Positions 1 through 9,100 of a stretch of DNA of 64,000 bases are shown in pieces. The notes beneath the pieces are model-generated. The model was not told the origin of the DNA, searched no databases, and saw nothing but the letters and a program-made list of their open reading frames with translations. This DNA is from an uncultured Selenomonadales bacterium (GTDB lineage Bacteria > Bacillota > Negativicutes > Acidaminococcales > Acidaminococcaceae): contig OMYP01000013.1 of NCBI GenBank assembly GCA_900315345.1, positions 34,496 through 98,495 of the forward strand. Reading direction: 5' to 3'. Numbering within the stretch: position 1 is the stretch's first letter; each line of letters opens with the position of its first letter. Made by a program: the position numbers and the translations under genes.

Positions 1-476
<476 letters not shown>

Positions 477-480
477 TCCT

Positions 481-903
481 ATGGCCAGTTTAATGCGTTT
501 TGAGGTCCTGGCTCCGGACAAGTATGTACTGAAGTCGGATGCGGTTTCCTATGTGGAAGCGGTGACCCTGTGGGGTGGCGTAGGCATTTTGCCCCGTCAC
601 GCCCCGCTTATTGCCGCTCTCAAGGAAGCTCCTCTGAAGTACCGGGATGCTGAGGGTATAGCTCATTTCCTGTGCGTGCAGGGCGGCTTTATGGAGGTTA
701 AGGACAACAAGGTCGTAGTTATGACGGAGGCAGCCGAGACTGCCGATGAAATTGACGTTGACCGGGCCGAAGCTTCTGCTTTGCGTGCCCGTGAGCGCCT
801 GGCAAGTCCCGATGACGAGATTGACATGGATCGTGTCATGGGCAGCCTGCGCCGCTCGGAAGCGCGTCTGAAGACCGTAAGGCTGGCGGCGGAATCCCGC
901 TGA
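481..903 (+). CDS. atpC: ATP synthase F1 epsilon subunit
   Basis: A 140-aa protein directly after atpD, as in nearly all atp operons. The N-terminal half (RFEVLAPDK..., GGVGILPRHAPLI) is the epsilon beta-sandwich, and the Ala/Arg/Glu-rich C-terminal half forms the two-helix inhibitory domain. Epsilon joins the gamma stalk and modulates ATP hydrolysis. I chose ATG at 481, because a longer frame from 433 would overlap atpD by over 40 bp and add residues unlike the family. It is the last gene of the operon, with a terminator 50 bp downstream. Confidence 0.97.
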   Translation: MASLMRFEVLAPDKYVLKSDAVSYVEAVTLWGGVGILPRHAPLIAALKEAPLKYRDAEGIAHFLCVQGGFMEVKDNKVVVMTEAAETADEIDVDRAEASALRARERLASPDDEIDMDRVMGSLRRSEARLKTVRLAAESR

Positions 904-950
904 CAGGAGCCGTACAGACCGGGCGACGGTCTGTGTCGTTAAGGTTTAAG

Positions 951-992
951 GAGGGATTCGTCCGGAATTATATTCGGACGAACCTCTTTTTT
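951..992 (+). terminator. Rho-independent terminator of the atp operon
   Basis: A GATTCGTCCG arm pairs with CGGACGAA across a short AT loop, extended by GAGG/CCTC, and is followed by TTTTTT. It sits just after atpC. Confidence 0.85.
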
Positions 993-1101
993 ATAAAAAT
1001 ATTCGTAACAATGTTCGCTGAATCTTCCTTGATCAGCAGTTCCTTAAATATGGTTTTATGGCTACAGGCGGAATGTCTGGGAACTTACTGGAGGTGTAAG
1101 G

Positions 1102-2133
1102 ATGGCAGTGCATCCGGGGGCCGTGATAGCGGTTGCGGGACTTGCCGTGGCGGGTTTCAAGTTGTATACGGCTTTGAGCAATACCGCGCAGATTGTCAGA
1201 AGCAGTTTGGAGCGTTACAATGATGAGAAGATCCGTTACTATACCGTCAGTAAACAGGTTTTGGAGACGGTTGTCGATTACGGTAAATTCAAGCTGGAGA
1301 TGTGGGACGAGTTTGGTGTTCTGGCCCAGCTTTACAGCCGTATGCAGAATCCGCCCGGACTCATCAGCTATAAGGGAATGGAAAGTGTGCATGCCGGACG
1401 TCCGCAGATGGACGATATCCGCACCATGGTAGCTTCTTTGGATGCCCTTCATGAGCAGAAGTGGGATGCGGTTGGTACAGGAATGCTGACCAGTCTTGCC
1501 ATTTACGGTAAGACCATGACCCAGAAAGTGGGGAAAGACCAGATCCTGCACATTGACGGTTTCCCTGATACCGAAGAGGGCGACAGTGTCCTTGACACCA
1601 TGGGGACCGTTCCGGCTCCCCACCATAGCGACAATGGTGTGATAGAAGAAAGCGCAGTTCTGAATGAGATACTGGGCATGCCTGTCGTTGTGGAGACGGA
1701 GGCCCTGTTAGCCGAGCTTTCCGAAAAGCCCATAACGGAACTCACCAAGGATGAAGCCTTCGCCCTGAAGGACCAGATCGACTGGCGCAGTCTGAAACTT
1801 GCTGATGCGGTAGGACGTATGCGCCGTCTGGGCGAGACAGTTGAAAGCGTCAGGAGCGATGTGGAACGCCTGCGGGAAGTATGCAGGAGCAAGATAGAAA
1901 GCATCGGTCTGCTGGTGCAAAGAACCCCGGATTATAATGAATTCAGACTTGCGGATAAACAGGATTACCAATTCGCGGTCATGTTGCAGCGTACCATGCG
2001 CCTTTTAACGCGCCTGGACCTGGTTCTTAAGCGCGGCAATATGTGCGTTCTGAACTCCATGGCTATCAACGACTGCAAACGACAGGCGGCGGAACTGGTG
2101 CCGCTGCCCGATCCCAATGCGCCTGCAAGGTAA
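1102..2133 (+). CDS. Hypothetical membrane-anchored helical protein
   Basis: I do not recognise this 343-aa protein. It starts with one hydrophobic segment (about residues 6-25, Ala/Val/Gly-rich) and is otherwise predicted mostly helical, with charged heptad-like stretches around residues 215-265. An acidic, proline-containing linker lies near residues 150-180. ATG at 1102 follows a strong GGAGGTG ribosome site. It is the first of three same-strand genes (to 2885), each with its own good ribosome site, between the atp terminator and murA. The neighbours suggest a small envelope-associated module; no function can be assigned. Confidence 0.75.
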   Translation: MAVHPGAVIAVAGLAVAGFKLYTALSNTAQIVRSSLERYNDEKIRYYTVSKQVLETVVDYGKFKLEMWDEFGVLAQLYSRMQNPPGLISYKGMESVHAGRPQMDDIRTMVASLDALHEQKWDAVGTGMLTSLAIYGKTMTQKVGKDQILHIDGFPDTEEGDSVLDTMGTVPAPHHSDNGVIEESAVLNEILGMPVVVETEALLAELSEKPITELTKDEAFALKDQIDWRSLKLADAVGRMRRLGETVESVRSDVERLREVCRSKIESIGLLVQRTPDYNEFRLADKQDYQFAVMLQRTMRLLTRLDLVLKRGNMCVLNSMAINDCKRQAAELVPLPDPNAPAR

Positions 2134-2199
2134 AAGGGGAAGGGCTTTAAGAGAGTATTCAGCGGCCTGGCCGCACTGTTTTTAGGAGGCTTAGGAGAA

Positions 2200-2388
2200 A
2201 TGGCAAAAGATGCTTTGAGCAGTTTGGCCGGCAACCGTATGGGGCAGCTAAAGAGTGAGATTGCGGACCTTAAGGCCCAGCTCAGGAAAGAGTTTGAACC
2301 GGATAAGATTGCCGAGCTGAAAAAGCTTATCAGAGAAAAAGAAACCTACTACAATATACTTGCTGACCGTCGAAGGACTGGTATTTAA
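2200..2388 (+). CDS. Small coiled-coil protein (62 aa)
   Basis: This short protein is almost entirely charged helix (Lys/Glu/Leu heptads, residues 15-55) with no signal peptide or membrane segment. TTAGGAG lies 8 nt before the ATG. It sits between the membrane protein at 1102 and the coiled-coil membrane protein at 2394, only 5 nt upstream of the latter, so co-expression is likely. It could be a partner or scaffold for its neighbours, but that is inference from context and helix type only. Confidence 0.65.
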   Translation: MAKDALSSLAGNRMGQLKSEIADLKAQLRKEFEPDKIAELKKLIREKETYYNILADRRRTGI

Positions 2389-2393
2389 GCATC

Positions 2394-2885
2394 ATGGATG
2401 AGCAGTTACTGGTGCGTTTGGCACAGATCGCATTACGCTGCGTAGTGGCGTATTATGTTTATAAGGACGCTGTCAAACATGAAGTCCCCAACAGGAACTT
2501 CTGGATAGCGGCAACCTTTATTTTCTGGCCCGTCGTTCTGGCTTACCTGTTCTACCGGCAGCGCGCGGCCCGCACGGTTGATCTTTCCTTTGAGCAAAAG
2601 GCCCAGCTGGAGATAGATCATAAGCGCGAGGAAGAAAAACGGCGCATCGCGGCGGAACGGGCCGAGATGGAGCTGGAACGCAAACACGAGATCGAAAAGA
2701 ACAAAATCAGTGAGGAAGAACTGGAAAAGCTTCGGGAAGAGCGCAGGGCTGCCAAGGCCAAGCGTATGAAGGAGCTGGAGGAAGAGCGTGCGGAACAGGA
2801 AAGGCAGCACGCCGAACTTTTAAAGCTGAAGGAAAAAAAGCTGCAGGATACCGTGGCAAAGAATCTCAGCAACCTGGACAAGTAG
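2394..2885 (+). CDS. Hypothetical membrane protein with long charged helix
   Basis: A 163-aa protein with two hydrophobic segments at the N terminus (about 8-25 and 36-54, the latter rich in Trp, Phe and Tyr). These are followed by roughly 100 residues of uninterrupted Glu/Lys/Arg helix, probably a cytoplasmic or periplasmic rod. The gap to the preceding 62-aa gene is 5 nt. The low-complexity tail gives weak matches to many coiled coils, so homology based on that part should be distrusted. Function unknown. Confidence 0.7.
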   Translation: MDEQLLVRLAQIALRCVVAYYVYKDAVKHEVPNRNFWIAATFIFWPVVLAYLFYRQRAARTVDLSFEQKAQLEIDHKREEEKRRIAAERAEMELERKHEIEKNKISEEELEKLREERRAAKAKRMKELEEERAEQERQHAELLKLKEKKLQDTVAKNLSNLDK

Positions 2886-2906
2886 TAGGATATATTTCAT
2901 TACGGG

Positions 2907-2938
2907 CGCTGCGCTTATAGGTGCGGCGTTTTCTTTTT
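2907..2938 (+). terminator. Probable rho-independent terminator
   Basis: CGCTGCGC pairs with GTGCGGCG (two G-U pairs) over a 6-nt loop, followed by TTTTCTTTTT. It closes the three-gene cluster at 1102-2885. Confidence 0.55.
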
Positions 2939-3030
2939 GCGCAGGCGAATCAATCAGTGGTTCTTTAATGTAAAATTTTTTCGCGCCCTCTTGCTAAAAG
3001 GCGTTTATAATGATAGAGTTAAATTGTAAG

Positions 3031-3105
3031 GGAAACACTGATTCATTCGTTCCCACGCACGCGAAAGGTTTCGGCCGTCGAACAAACTCATTGAATCAGT
3101 GTTTG
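3031..3105. repeat. REP-like hairpin repeat, copy A
   Basis: AAACACTGATTCA at 3033-3045 is matched by its exact reverse complement TGAATCAGTGTTT at 3092-3104. The interior resembles the copy at 55123 (ATGAGTTTG and GAACGAATG when read on the minus strand). A half copy of the right arm (AATCAGTGGTTC) lies at 2952-2963. The element is in the leader region of murA, downstream of a possible TATAAT at 3006. Confidence 0.7.
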
Positions 3106-3171
3106 TTATAGAGTAATTATCATAAGCAAGATATCAAACAAATTTAAAAATTAACGGTAGGGGGTAAGCTT

Positions 3172-4440
3172 GTGGAGAAGTTGATTGTCAGAGGCGGCAA
3201 CCGACTGGTTGGCACAGTAAAGACAAGCGGGGCAAAGAATGCGGTACTGCCTATTATTGCTGCTTCTATTTTAGGTGAAACACCCAGCCATCTGGATGAA
3301 ATTCCCAAGCTGGACGATGTACATACCATTTGCAGGGTATTGCAATATTTAGGGGTAAAAACAGACACATCCAAAGAACATGAACTGACGCTGGATACAT
3401 CGAAAATTTCCGCGTATGAAGCCCCTTATGAGCTGGTCCGGACCATGCGGGCTTCTTTTGTGGTACTGGGTCCCCTGCTGGCCCGGAAGGGACATGCCCG
3501 GATTTCCCAGCCCGGAGGCTGCGCTATCGGAAGCCGTCCCATCGACCTGCATTTAAAAGGCTTTGAAGCCCTGGGAGCAAAAATTACCCAGGATCACGGT
3601 TTTGTTGATGCTGTAGCCCCTAATGGGCTCCACGGTGCGGACATCTATCTGGATTTCCCCAGCGTGGGCGCGACGGAAAATATTATGATGGCAGCCTGCC
3701 TTGCTGAAGGCACTACAACCCTGGAAAACCCGGCGGAAGAGCCGGAGATCGTAGACCTGGCCAACTACCTGAACCAGATGGGCGGCAAGATCCGTGGGGC
3801 CGGTACCGATGTGATCCGCATCGAAGGTGTCAAACATATGCATGGCGCCGAACATTCGGTGATTCCTGACCGTATTGAGGCAGGAACATACATGATTGCA
3901 GCGGCCATGACCCATGGGGATGTGATTATTGAAAATGTGCTGGCGGAACATCAGAAACCGCTGCTGGCCAAGCTGCGGGAAGCCGGCGTACTGATTGAGG
4001 AAGATATCGACCGGATCCATGTGGCCTGCCCGGGAACGTTAAAGGGCGTTAACGTGAAAACCCTTCCTTATCCCGGTTTCCCGACGGACATGCAGGCCCA
4101 GATCATGGCTATGATGACCATCTGTGAAGGACGCAGTACCGTAATGGAGACTGTGTTTGAAAACCGTTTCATGCATGTGATCGAACTGAACCGCATGGGT
4201 GCCAATATCGTGACCACAGGGGCCCGTGGGGCCATGATTGAAGGGCCGGCTAAGCTGACAGGCTGCGAAGTGAATGCTACAGACCTGCGGGCCGGCGCCG
4301 CCATGATTCTGGCCGGGCTGGTTGCAGAAGGAACGACCATTATCGGCAATCTGCATCACATTGACCGGGGATACGAAGATATCGTAGGAAAGCTGCAGGC
4401 ACTGGGTGCGGATATCCAGCGTATAAGTGTAAAAGACTGA
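3172..4440 (+). CDS. murA: UDP-N-acetylglucosamine 1-carboxyvinyltransferase
   Basis: MurA transfers enolpyruvate from PEP to UDP-GlcNAc, the first committed step of peptidoglycan synthesis, in the cytoplasm. The 422-aa length is typical. The N terminus ([20 protein letters not shown]) is the conserved substrate loop, and the active-site cysteine, target of fosfomycin, is Cys117 in GGCAIGSRP. Start is GTG at 3172 after a GTAGGGGG ribosome site. It is followed after 110 bp by mreB/mbl, a pairing that recalls the murA-spoIID-mbl neighbourhood of spore-forming Firmicutes. Confidence 0.97.
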   Translation: MEKLIVRGGNRLVGTVKTSGAKNAVLPIIAASILGETPSHLDEIPKLDDVHTICRVLQYLGVKTDTSKEHELTLDTSKISAYEAPYELVRTMRASFVVLGPLLARKGHARISQPGGCAIGSRPIDLHLKGFEALGAKITQDHGFVDAVAPNGLHGADIYLDFPSVGATENIMMAACLAEGTTTLENPAEEPEIVDLANYLNQMGGKIRGAGTDVIRIEGVKHMHGAEHSVIPDRIEAGTYMIAAAMTHGDVIIENVLAEHQKPLLAKLREAGVLIEEDIDRIHVACPGTLKGVNVKTLPYPGFPTDMQAQIMAMMTICEGRSTVMETVFENRFMHVIELNRMGANIVTTGARGAMIEGPAKLTGCEVNATDLRAGAAMILAGLVAEGTTIIGNLHHIDRGYEDIVGKLQALGADIQRISVKD

Positions 4441-4550
4441 CTGTATTGGTTGTGGCAGGGCGTTCCGACCATGACGGTTCTCTGGGGTAAAAACAGCTCT
4501 TGGGGCAGGCAGGCGGGATGGATGAAATTTAGTAAAGCAGGAGACATAGC

Positions 4551-5573
4551 ATGTTTGGTGGACATACAGATATCGGTATAGATTTAGGCACCGCCAATAT
4601 ACTGGTATACGTGAAAGGAAAAGGTATCGTGCTGAACGAGCCTTCCGTGGTGGCGGTGGAAAAAGCAGGCAATAAAATACTGGCTGTGGGTGCGGAAGCC
4701 CGGGATATGCTGGGCCGTACCCCTCAGGGCATCGTAGCGGTACGTCCTTTAAAGGAAGGGGTCATCGCCAACTATACGATTACCCAGAAGATGCTGGAAT
4801 ACATTATCAACAAGGTGGCCGGAAAGAGCTTCTTCTTTAAGCCCCGTGTCATGACCTGCATTCCGGTGCACATCACTTCCGTGGAGAAGCGGGCCGTACT
4901 GGAAGCGACTATCCAGGCAGGCGTATCCAAAACGTATCTGATAGAAGAACCTCTGGCAGCTGCCCTTGGCGCCGGGCTGGATATCATGGTGCCTTCCGGG
5001 AAAATGGTAGTGGATATCGGAGGCGGTACGACCGATATCGGGATCCTGAGCCTGGGAGGTGTGGTGGACAGTGATTCGGTCCGTGTCGGCGGGGATAAAT
5101 TTGATGAAAGCATAGTGCGCTATGTAAAAAAAGAATACAATATACTGATAGGGGAAACTACGGGAGAGGCTGTCAAAAAGACTATCGGCAACGTCCATTC
5201 GGGAGAACCTGTAAAGACCATGGAGATCCGGGGCCGGGATGCGGTCAACGGACTACCTGCAACGGTTACGGTTACATCGGAGGATGTTCGCAAGGCTCTG
5301 GAAGAACCTCTTGAGACCCTGATAGGCCGTATTCGTTCCGTACTGGAAAAATGCCCTCCGGAACTGTCGGCGGATATTGTTGACAACGGGATCTACCTGA
5401 CAGGAGGCGGGGCGCTGCTGGGAGGCTTTGCCAAAGTGCTGGAAGAAGACACGGGAATCCGGGTCTTTGTGGCGGAAAATCCGCTGGACTGCGTAGCAAT
5501 CGGAACCGGGAAGGCTCTGGAAAATCTGGACAAGCTCCGTCCCGGTACGGTTTACAGCAATGCCATGTTTTAA
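4551..5573 (+). CDS. mreB: Rod-shape actin homologue MreB/Mbl
   Basis: A bacterial actin that forms membrane-bound filaments directing lateral wall synthesis. The 340-aa protein shows phosphate loop 1 (DIGIDLGTANILVY, residues 7-20), phosphate loop 2 (DIGGGTTDIG, about 155-164) and the adenosine loop GIYLTGGGALLGG near 283. Position next to murA suggests the Mbl branch rather than the MreB of mreBCD operons, since no mreC or mreD follows. The ATG at 4551 follows GCAGGAG. Confidence 0.95.
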   Translation: MFGGHTDIGIDLGTANILVYVKGKGIVLNEPSVVAVEKAGNKILAVGAEARDMLGRTPQGIVAVRPLKEGVIANYTITQKMLEYIINKVAGKSFFFKPRVMTCIPVHITSVEKRAVLEATIQAGVSKTYLIEEPLAAALGAGLDIMVPSGKMVVDIGGGTTDIGILSLGGVVDSDSVRVGGDKFDESIVRYVKKEYNILIGETTGEAVKKTIGNVHSGEPVKTMEIRGRDAVNGLPATVTVTSEDVRKALEEPLETLIGRIRSVLEKCPPELSADIVDNGIYLTGGGALLGGFAKVLEEDTGIRVFVAENPLDCVAIGTGKALENLDKLRPGTVYSNAMF

Positions 5574-5712
5574 ATTGATACGTATTGATTTTGTTTTGGG
5601 ACGGTTTTGGAAAACGCCGGTATACGGCTTGCTTCCATACCGTCCTGCTGATTTTACATGTAATAAACCATATAAACAAATGAAACGGTGATTTCCTGAA
5701 AGAGGCTGTGAA

Positions 5713-7125
5713 ATGTTGTGTTATCATAAATGCGGAAAATGCAGTTGCCGGTTTTTTCTGTTTCTTATTTTCGTAGTAACCATTCTTCTGCCGGTATCCG
5801 TACAGGCCAGAATAACTGATATGCGGACAGGAAGCGGTCCTACCCGGATGCGCATTGTGCTGGATATGGATGAACCGGCGAAGTTTAAAGACAGCGGCGA
5901 TTCCGGAAAAATAGTCCTTGATCTGGGCACTTCCGTGAAAAAAAATATACTGCGAAAGTTTAATGACGCGTCAATTACGGATATAAACCTTGAAAAATCC
6001 GGGAAAAATTCTAGCAGGCTGACAGTACGGCTGAAAAAACCGGCCCAGCACAAGGTCATTGTTCTGAAAAATCCCCACCGGATCGTTCTGGATGTTTACC
6101 GGATCGAAATCGTTAAAACGTCCCGGGAACTGGGGAACGGTCTGGGTTATACCTTCTGGCAGGATGATATGAACGGGTTGCCGGTGCGTCTTTATGTGTT
6201 AAGTATGAGCCCGGACAGCGGCTATTATCTGAAACCATTTTCCGGTGCCGTGAACCGGAACGGGCGCGGAAAGCTTTCCCGTGCGACCGCATCGGTGGGA
6301 GCCCGGGCTGCCGTGAACGCCTGTTATTTTGATATAGACGGCTGGGTCATCGGAAACTGCAAGTGGAACGACAGCTTCTACGGCGTGGATTCCACACCCC
6401 GAAGCGCTCTGATTGTAGACAGGGAAGGACATGCCTCTGTCCAGAAGGACCTGGCATACCGGGGGACTGCTACGCTTCCGGGGGGCCGGATTCTTACTAT
6501 TAAGGGAATGAACCGGCAGCGGATTACAGACGATCTGGTCTTGTTTAACCGAAATTACGGTCCGGCCACCCGTACAAACGAACACGGACGTGAGGTAAAG
6601 GTGCGGCAGGGACGGGCCATAGAAGTCTCGCCTAAAGGAAACATGATGTTGGACAATGATTCCCTCGTGCTTTCCGGCCACGGGGTCAACAAGGATGCCC
6701 TTTCCCGGGTAAAACGGGGTGACAGGGTGGCTATTGACCAGACCCTGGGAAGCCGCATGGCGGATGAAGCTCGGCTTGTTATCGGCGGAGGGCCCCTGCT
6801 GGTGGAGAATGGGCAGGTTAATGTCCGGGCCAGGGAAGAATCTATGGCCCCGGATATTGCCTATGGCCGCGCGCCCCGTACCGGCGCAGGTGTTACTGCT
6901 GACGGAACTGTGCTGCTGATGGTGGTGGACGGCCGAAGCCAGTATTCCGCCGGTATGACTCTGAAAGAATTTGCCGGATACATGAAACGTTTTGGAGCAG
7001 TCTCCGCTGTGAATTTTGACGGGGGAGGATCTTCCGAGATGGTGCTGGACGGGAAGATAATGAACCGTCCTTCCGATGGGGGAGAACGGCCTGTCAGTAT
7101 CGGGCTGGGCCTTTTCCGGAAGTGA
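5713..7125 (+). CDS. Exported phosphodiester glycosidase (AMIN + NAGPA domains)
   Basis: A 470-aa protein with an N-terminal hydrophobic export segment (about residues 12-32). Next comes an AMIN-like beta domain (about 34-135, repeated RIVLD motifs), which usually localises envelope enzymes to the cell wall. The C-terminal part is a NAGPA/phosphodiester glycosidase domain (about 190-470) with VNACYFDIDG near 200 and the hallmark NFDGGGSSEMVLDG near 433. The family cleaves sugar-phosphate diesters, and a wall or lipopolysaccharide sugar is a plausible substrate. ATG at 5713 follows AAGAGG. It is preceded by about 140 bp with no clear feature. Confidence 0.88.
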   Translation: MLCYHKCGKCSCRFFLFLIFVVTILLPVSVQARITDMRTGSGPTRMRIVLDMDEPAKFKDSGDSGKIVLDLGTSVKKNILRKFNDASITDINLEKSGKNSSRLTVRLKKPAQHKVIVLKNPHRIVLDVYRIEIVKTSRELGNGLGYTFWQDDMNGLPVRLYVLSMSPDSGYYLKPFSGAVNRNGRGKLSRATASVGARAAVNACYFDIDGWVIGNCKWNDSFYGVDSTPRSALIVDREGHASVQKDLAYRGTATLPGGRILTIKGMNRQRITDDLVLFNRNYGPATRTNEHGREVKVRQGRAIEVSPKGNMMLDNDSLVLSGHGVNKDALSRVKRGDRVAIDQTLGSRMADEARLVIGGGPLLVENGQVNVRAREESMAPDIAYGRAPRTGAGVTADGTVLLMVVDGRSQYSAGMTLKEFAGYMKRFGAVSAVNFDGGGSSEMVLDGKIMNRPSDGGERPVSIGLGLFRK

Positions 7126-7127
7126 TT

Positions 7128-7156
7128 TTGCCAAAAATATAAATTCGTTGTATAAT
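7128..7156 (+). promoter_or_regulatory. Promoter TTGCCA-N17-TATAAT (S55 protein/mla region)
   Basis: TTGCCA at 7128-7133 and TATAAT at 7151-7156 are separated by exactly 17 nt, just after the stop of the glycosidase gene. The same -35 and -10 hexamers at the same spacing recur at 8984 and 18988. Confidence 0.8.
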
Positions 7157-7191
7157 AAAATATTATAATAGGTTTTTTATTGTAAACTTTG

Positions 7192-7242
7192 GGAAACACT
7201 GATTAAAAGGGTTTGTGCACAGACGAAATAATCGGTGGTTCC
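7192..7242. repeat. REP-like hairpin repeat, copy B
   Basis: GGAAACACTGATTA (7192-7205) pairs with TAATCGGTGGTTCC (7229-7242) apart from one mismatch and one wobble pair. The ends match copy A at 3031. It lies in the 5' leader of the S55-type protein gene and could fold in the mRNA. Confidence 0.65.
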
Positions 7243-7271
7243 TTAGGTTGTTCTGCAAAAAAGGACAATTT

Positions 7272-8981
7272 ATGAAAAAGCTCATTCTGACAGTTTGTTT
7301 GTTATTATGTATATTTACTTCGCAGGTCTTTGCCCGGACACCGCTGATGCCTGTAGACAGCCTGAAGGCCGGTATGCGGGGATATGCTAAAACCGTTATA
7401 TCCGGCGATACTATTGAAACATTTCCGGTGGAGGTTTTGGGCGTAACCGGCAGTGAGAATGCAGGTTACCAGATCCTGATCCGGGGCAGCGGCAACGTAC
7501 TGGAACGAAGCGGCGGCATTGCGCAGGGGATGAGCGGCAGCCCGGTCTATATTGACGGTAAACTGGCCGGGGCCATTGCCTACGGCAAGGCCTTTACCGA
7601 TCCCCACTACTGCTTTCTGACGCCGATTCAGGATATGCTGGATATGCTGGACAAGCCGGTTCCCCATCGGGAAAAGGCTGACAGCTCTCTTTTGCCTAAA
7701 GGGACTGCCCTGATGGCAGGGGGCTTTTCCGACGCAGGTCTGTCGTTGCTTCAGCATGAACTGGAAGCTTCCGGAATTACAGTTATGAATGCAGGGGCTT
7801 CCGGGACAGAAGCATCTTCCAAAGCCCTGGAACCCGGCAGTTCTGTAGGGGTTGCTCTCATACAGGGCGATCTTTCGCTGGGAGCTTTGGGAACCGTTAC
7901 CTGGACAGATGAGAGAGGGCGCTTTCTGGCCTTCGGTCATCCTTTCATGCAGAGAGGGGATTCGGATTTCTTTCTGACAAAGACATGGGTGCTGGCTTCC
8001 CTTCCTAATCTGCAGGCAGCTTATAAAATCGGAAATATCGGGGAGGCAGTTGGAACGGTAAACCAGGACCGCAGTGCCGGTATAGCCGGACTGGTTGGCA
8101 AACTTCCGTCTTTTATCCCGCTTTACGTATCGGTTACAGATTCCACCCGGTCCCAAAACGGCAGCGTCCGGGTGAGGGTGATCAATGATGAACAGATGAC
8201 CCCGACGCTGGTCAGTTCCGTGCTTGTAAGTCAGGCATCAAAAGTAGCTGACCACGGGACCGGCGGCAGCGCCCGGCTTTTGTTTGATATTACGGCTATG
8301 GACAGCAAAGAGGAGCTGCTGCACATAAACAGGGAAAACATGTATTTTGACAAGACGTCCCTGATGAAACAGCTTCCGGCGGAATTACAGGAGACGGTTC
8401 AGGTACTTCTCCAGAACAAGCTGGAACAGGTTCGTATTACAAATATCGATGTAAATGTAGATATGAGCACAGAGAGCCTGGTAGCTGAAATTAAGAAAGT
8501 TACTGTGGAAGAAAAGGAACCCCGGCCCGGTGACACGATCCATTTGAATGTAACTCTGAAGCCCTATCGCGGCGAAAATATAACCCGGACTGTGGCGTAT
8601 AAGCTTCCTAAAGACGCAAAAGGAGAAATCCGGCTGAAGGTCCGGGGGGGCGCTTCAACAGCCTGGATACAGGAACTGATGAAGCAGCAGAAAGAAGAAG
8701 GCGCAGCCCAGGATAAAAAGGAAAAGCAGCAAGGGCAGAAGAAAGAGAAAGAAAAAGAAAAAGACATAAAGCTGGCAGACTATGTACGTGAGGTAAACAC
8801 TGCGGACCGCAATAATGATATTATTGTGGAATATGCATCAGGCGGGCCCCGTCCTGATATGACGGAGGAAGAAGCGGAAGCTTCCCTGGCAGCGATGCTT
8901 TCTGGCGGCAGGAATAAACAGGCGGTTCCGGTGGATTACATTGTGGACGGTGAACAGACCGTTACAGTCCGTCTGCCCTGA
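7272..8981 (+). CDS. SpoIVB/S55 peptidase-like exported protein
   Basis: I take ATG at 7272 (AAGGACA ribosome site) because it gives a clean signal peptide ending SQVFA. The upstream GTG at 7215 lies inside a repeat. The mature protein has the S55 serine motif QGMSGSPVYIDGKLAGAI (residues 85-102) and, later, a histidine motif TVTWTDERGRFLAFGHPF (about 208-225). In SpoIVB the histidine segment precedes the serine segment, so the order is swapped here. The C-terminal third has a Lys/Glu/Gln-rich coil (about 475-500). Context with mlaEFD suggests an envelope role, perhaps quality control or processing. Protease activity is inferred, not shown. Confidence 0.82.
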   Translation: MKKLILTVCLLLCIFTSQVFARTPLMPVDSLKAGMRGYAKTVISGDTIETFPVEVLGVTGSENAGYQILIRGSGNVLERSGGIAQGMSGSPVYIDGKLAGAIAYGKAFTDPHYCFLTPIQDMLDMLDKPVPHREKADSSLLPKGTALMAGGFSDAGLSLLQHELEASGITVMNAGASGTEASSKALEPGSSVGVALIQGDLSLGALGTVTWTDERGRFLAFGHPFMQRGDSDFFLTKTWVLASLPNLQAAYKIGNIGEAVGTVNQDRSAGIAGLVGKLPSFIPLYVSVTDSTRSQNGSVRVRVINDEQMTPTLVSSVLVSQASKVADHGTGGSARLLFDITAMDSKEELLHINRENMYFDKTSLMKQLPAELQETVQVLLQNKLEQVRITNIDVNVDMSTESLVAEIKKVTVEEKEPRPGDTIHLNVTLKPYRGENITRTVAYKLPKDAKGEIRLKVRGGASTAWIQELMKQQKEEGAAQDKKEKQQGQKKEKEKEKDIKLADYVREVNTADRNNDIIVEYASGGPRPDMTEEEAEASLAAMLSGGRNKQAVPVDYIVDGEQTVTVRLP

Positions 8982-8983
8982 AA

Positions 8984-9012
8984 TTGCCACAAATTGTTTT
9001 TATACTTATAAT
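8984..9012 (+). promoter_or_regulatory. Promoter TTGCCA-N17-TATAAT for mlaEFD
   Basis: TTGCCA (8984-8989), a 17-nt AT-rich spacer and TATAAT (9007-9012) lie immediately after the S55 gene stop and about 90 bp before mlaE. Confidence 0.8.
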
Positions 9013-9100
9013 AAATTACAGCTGTGCAAAAAAATAGCGGGGGATTGCAGATGAAAAGCCTGTCTGTGAACTGCGGATCTTGGAGAAGGGAGGAAGGCAT

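Noticed and set aside
7215..7271. Upstream GTG start for the S55 protein
   Set aside because: The added residues come from a hairpin repeat and would place a charged stretch before the signal peptide; ATG 7272 has a ribosome site.
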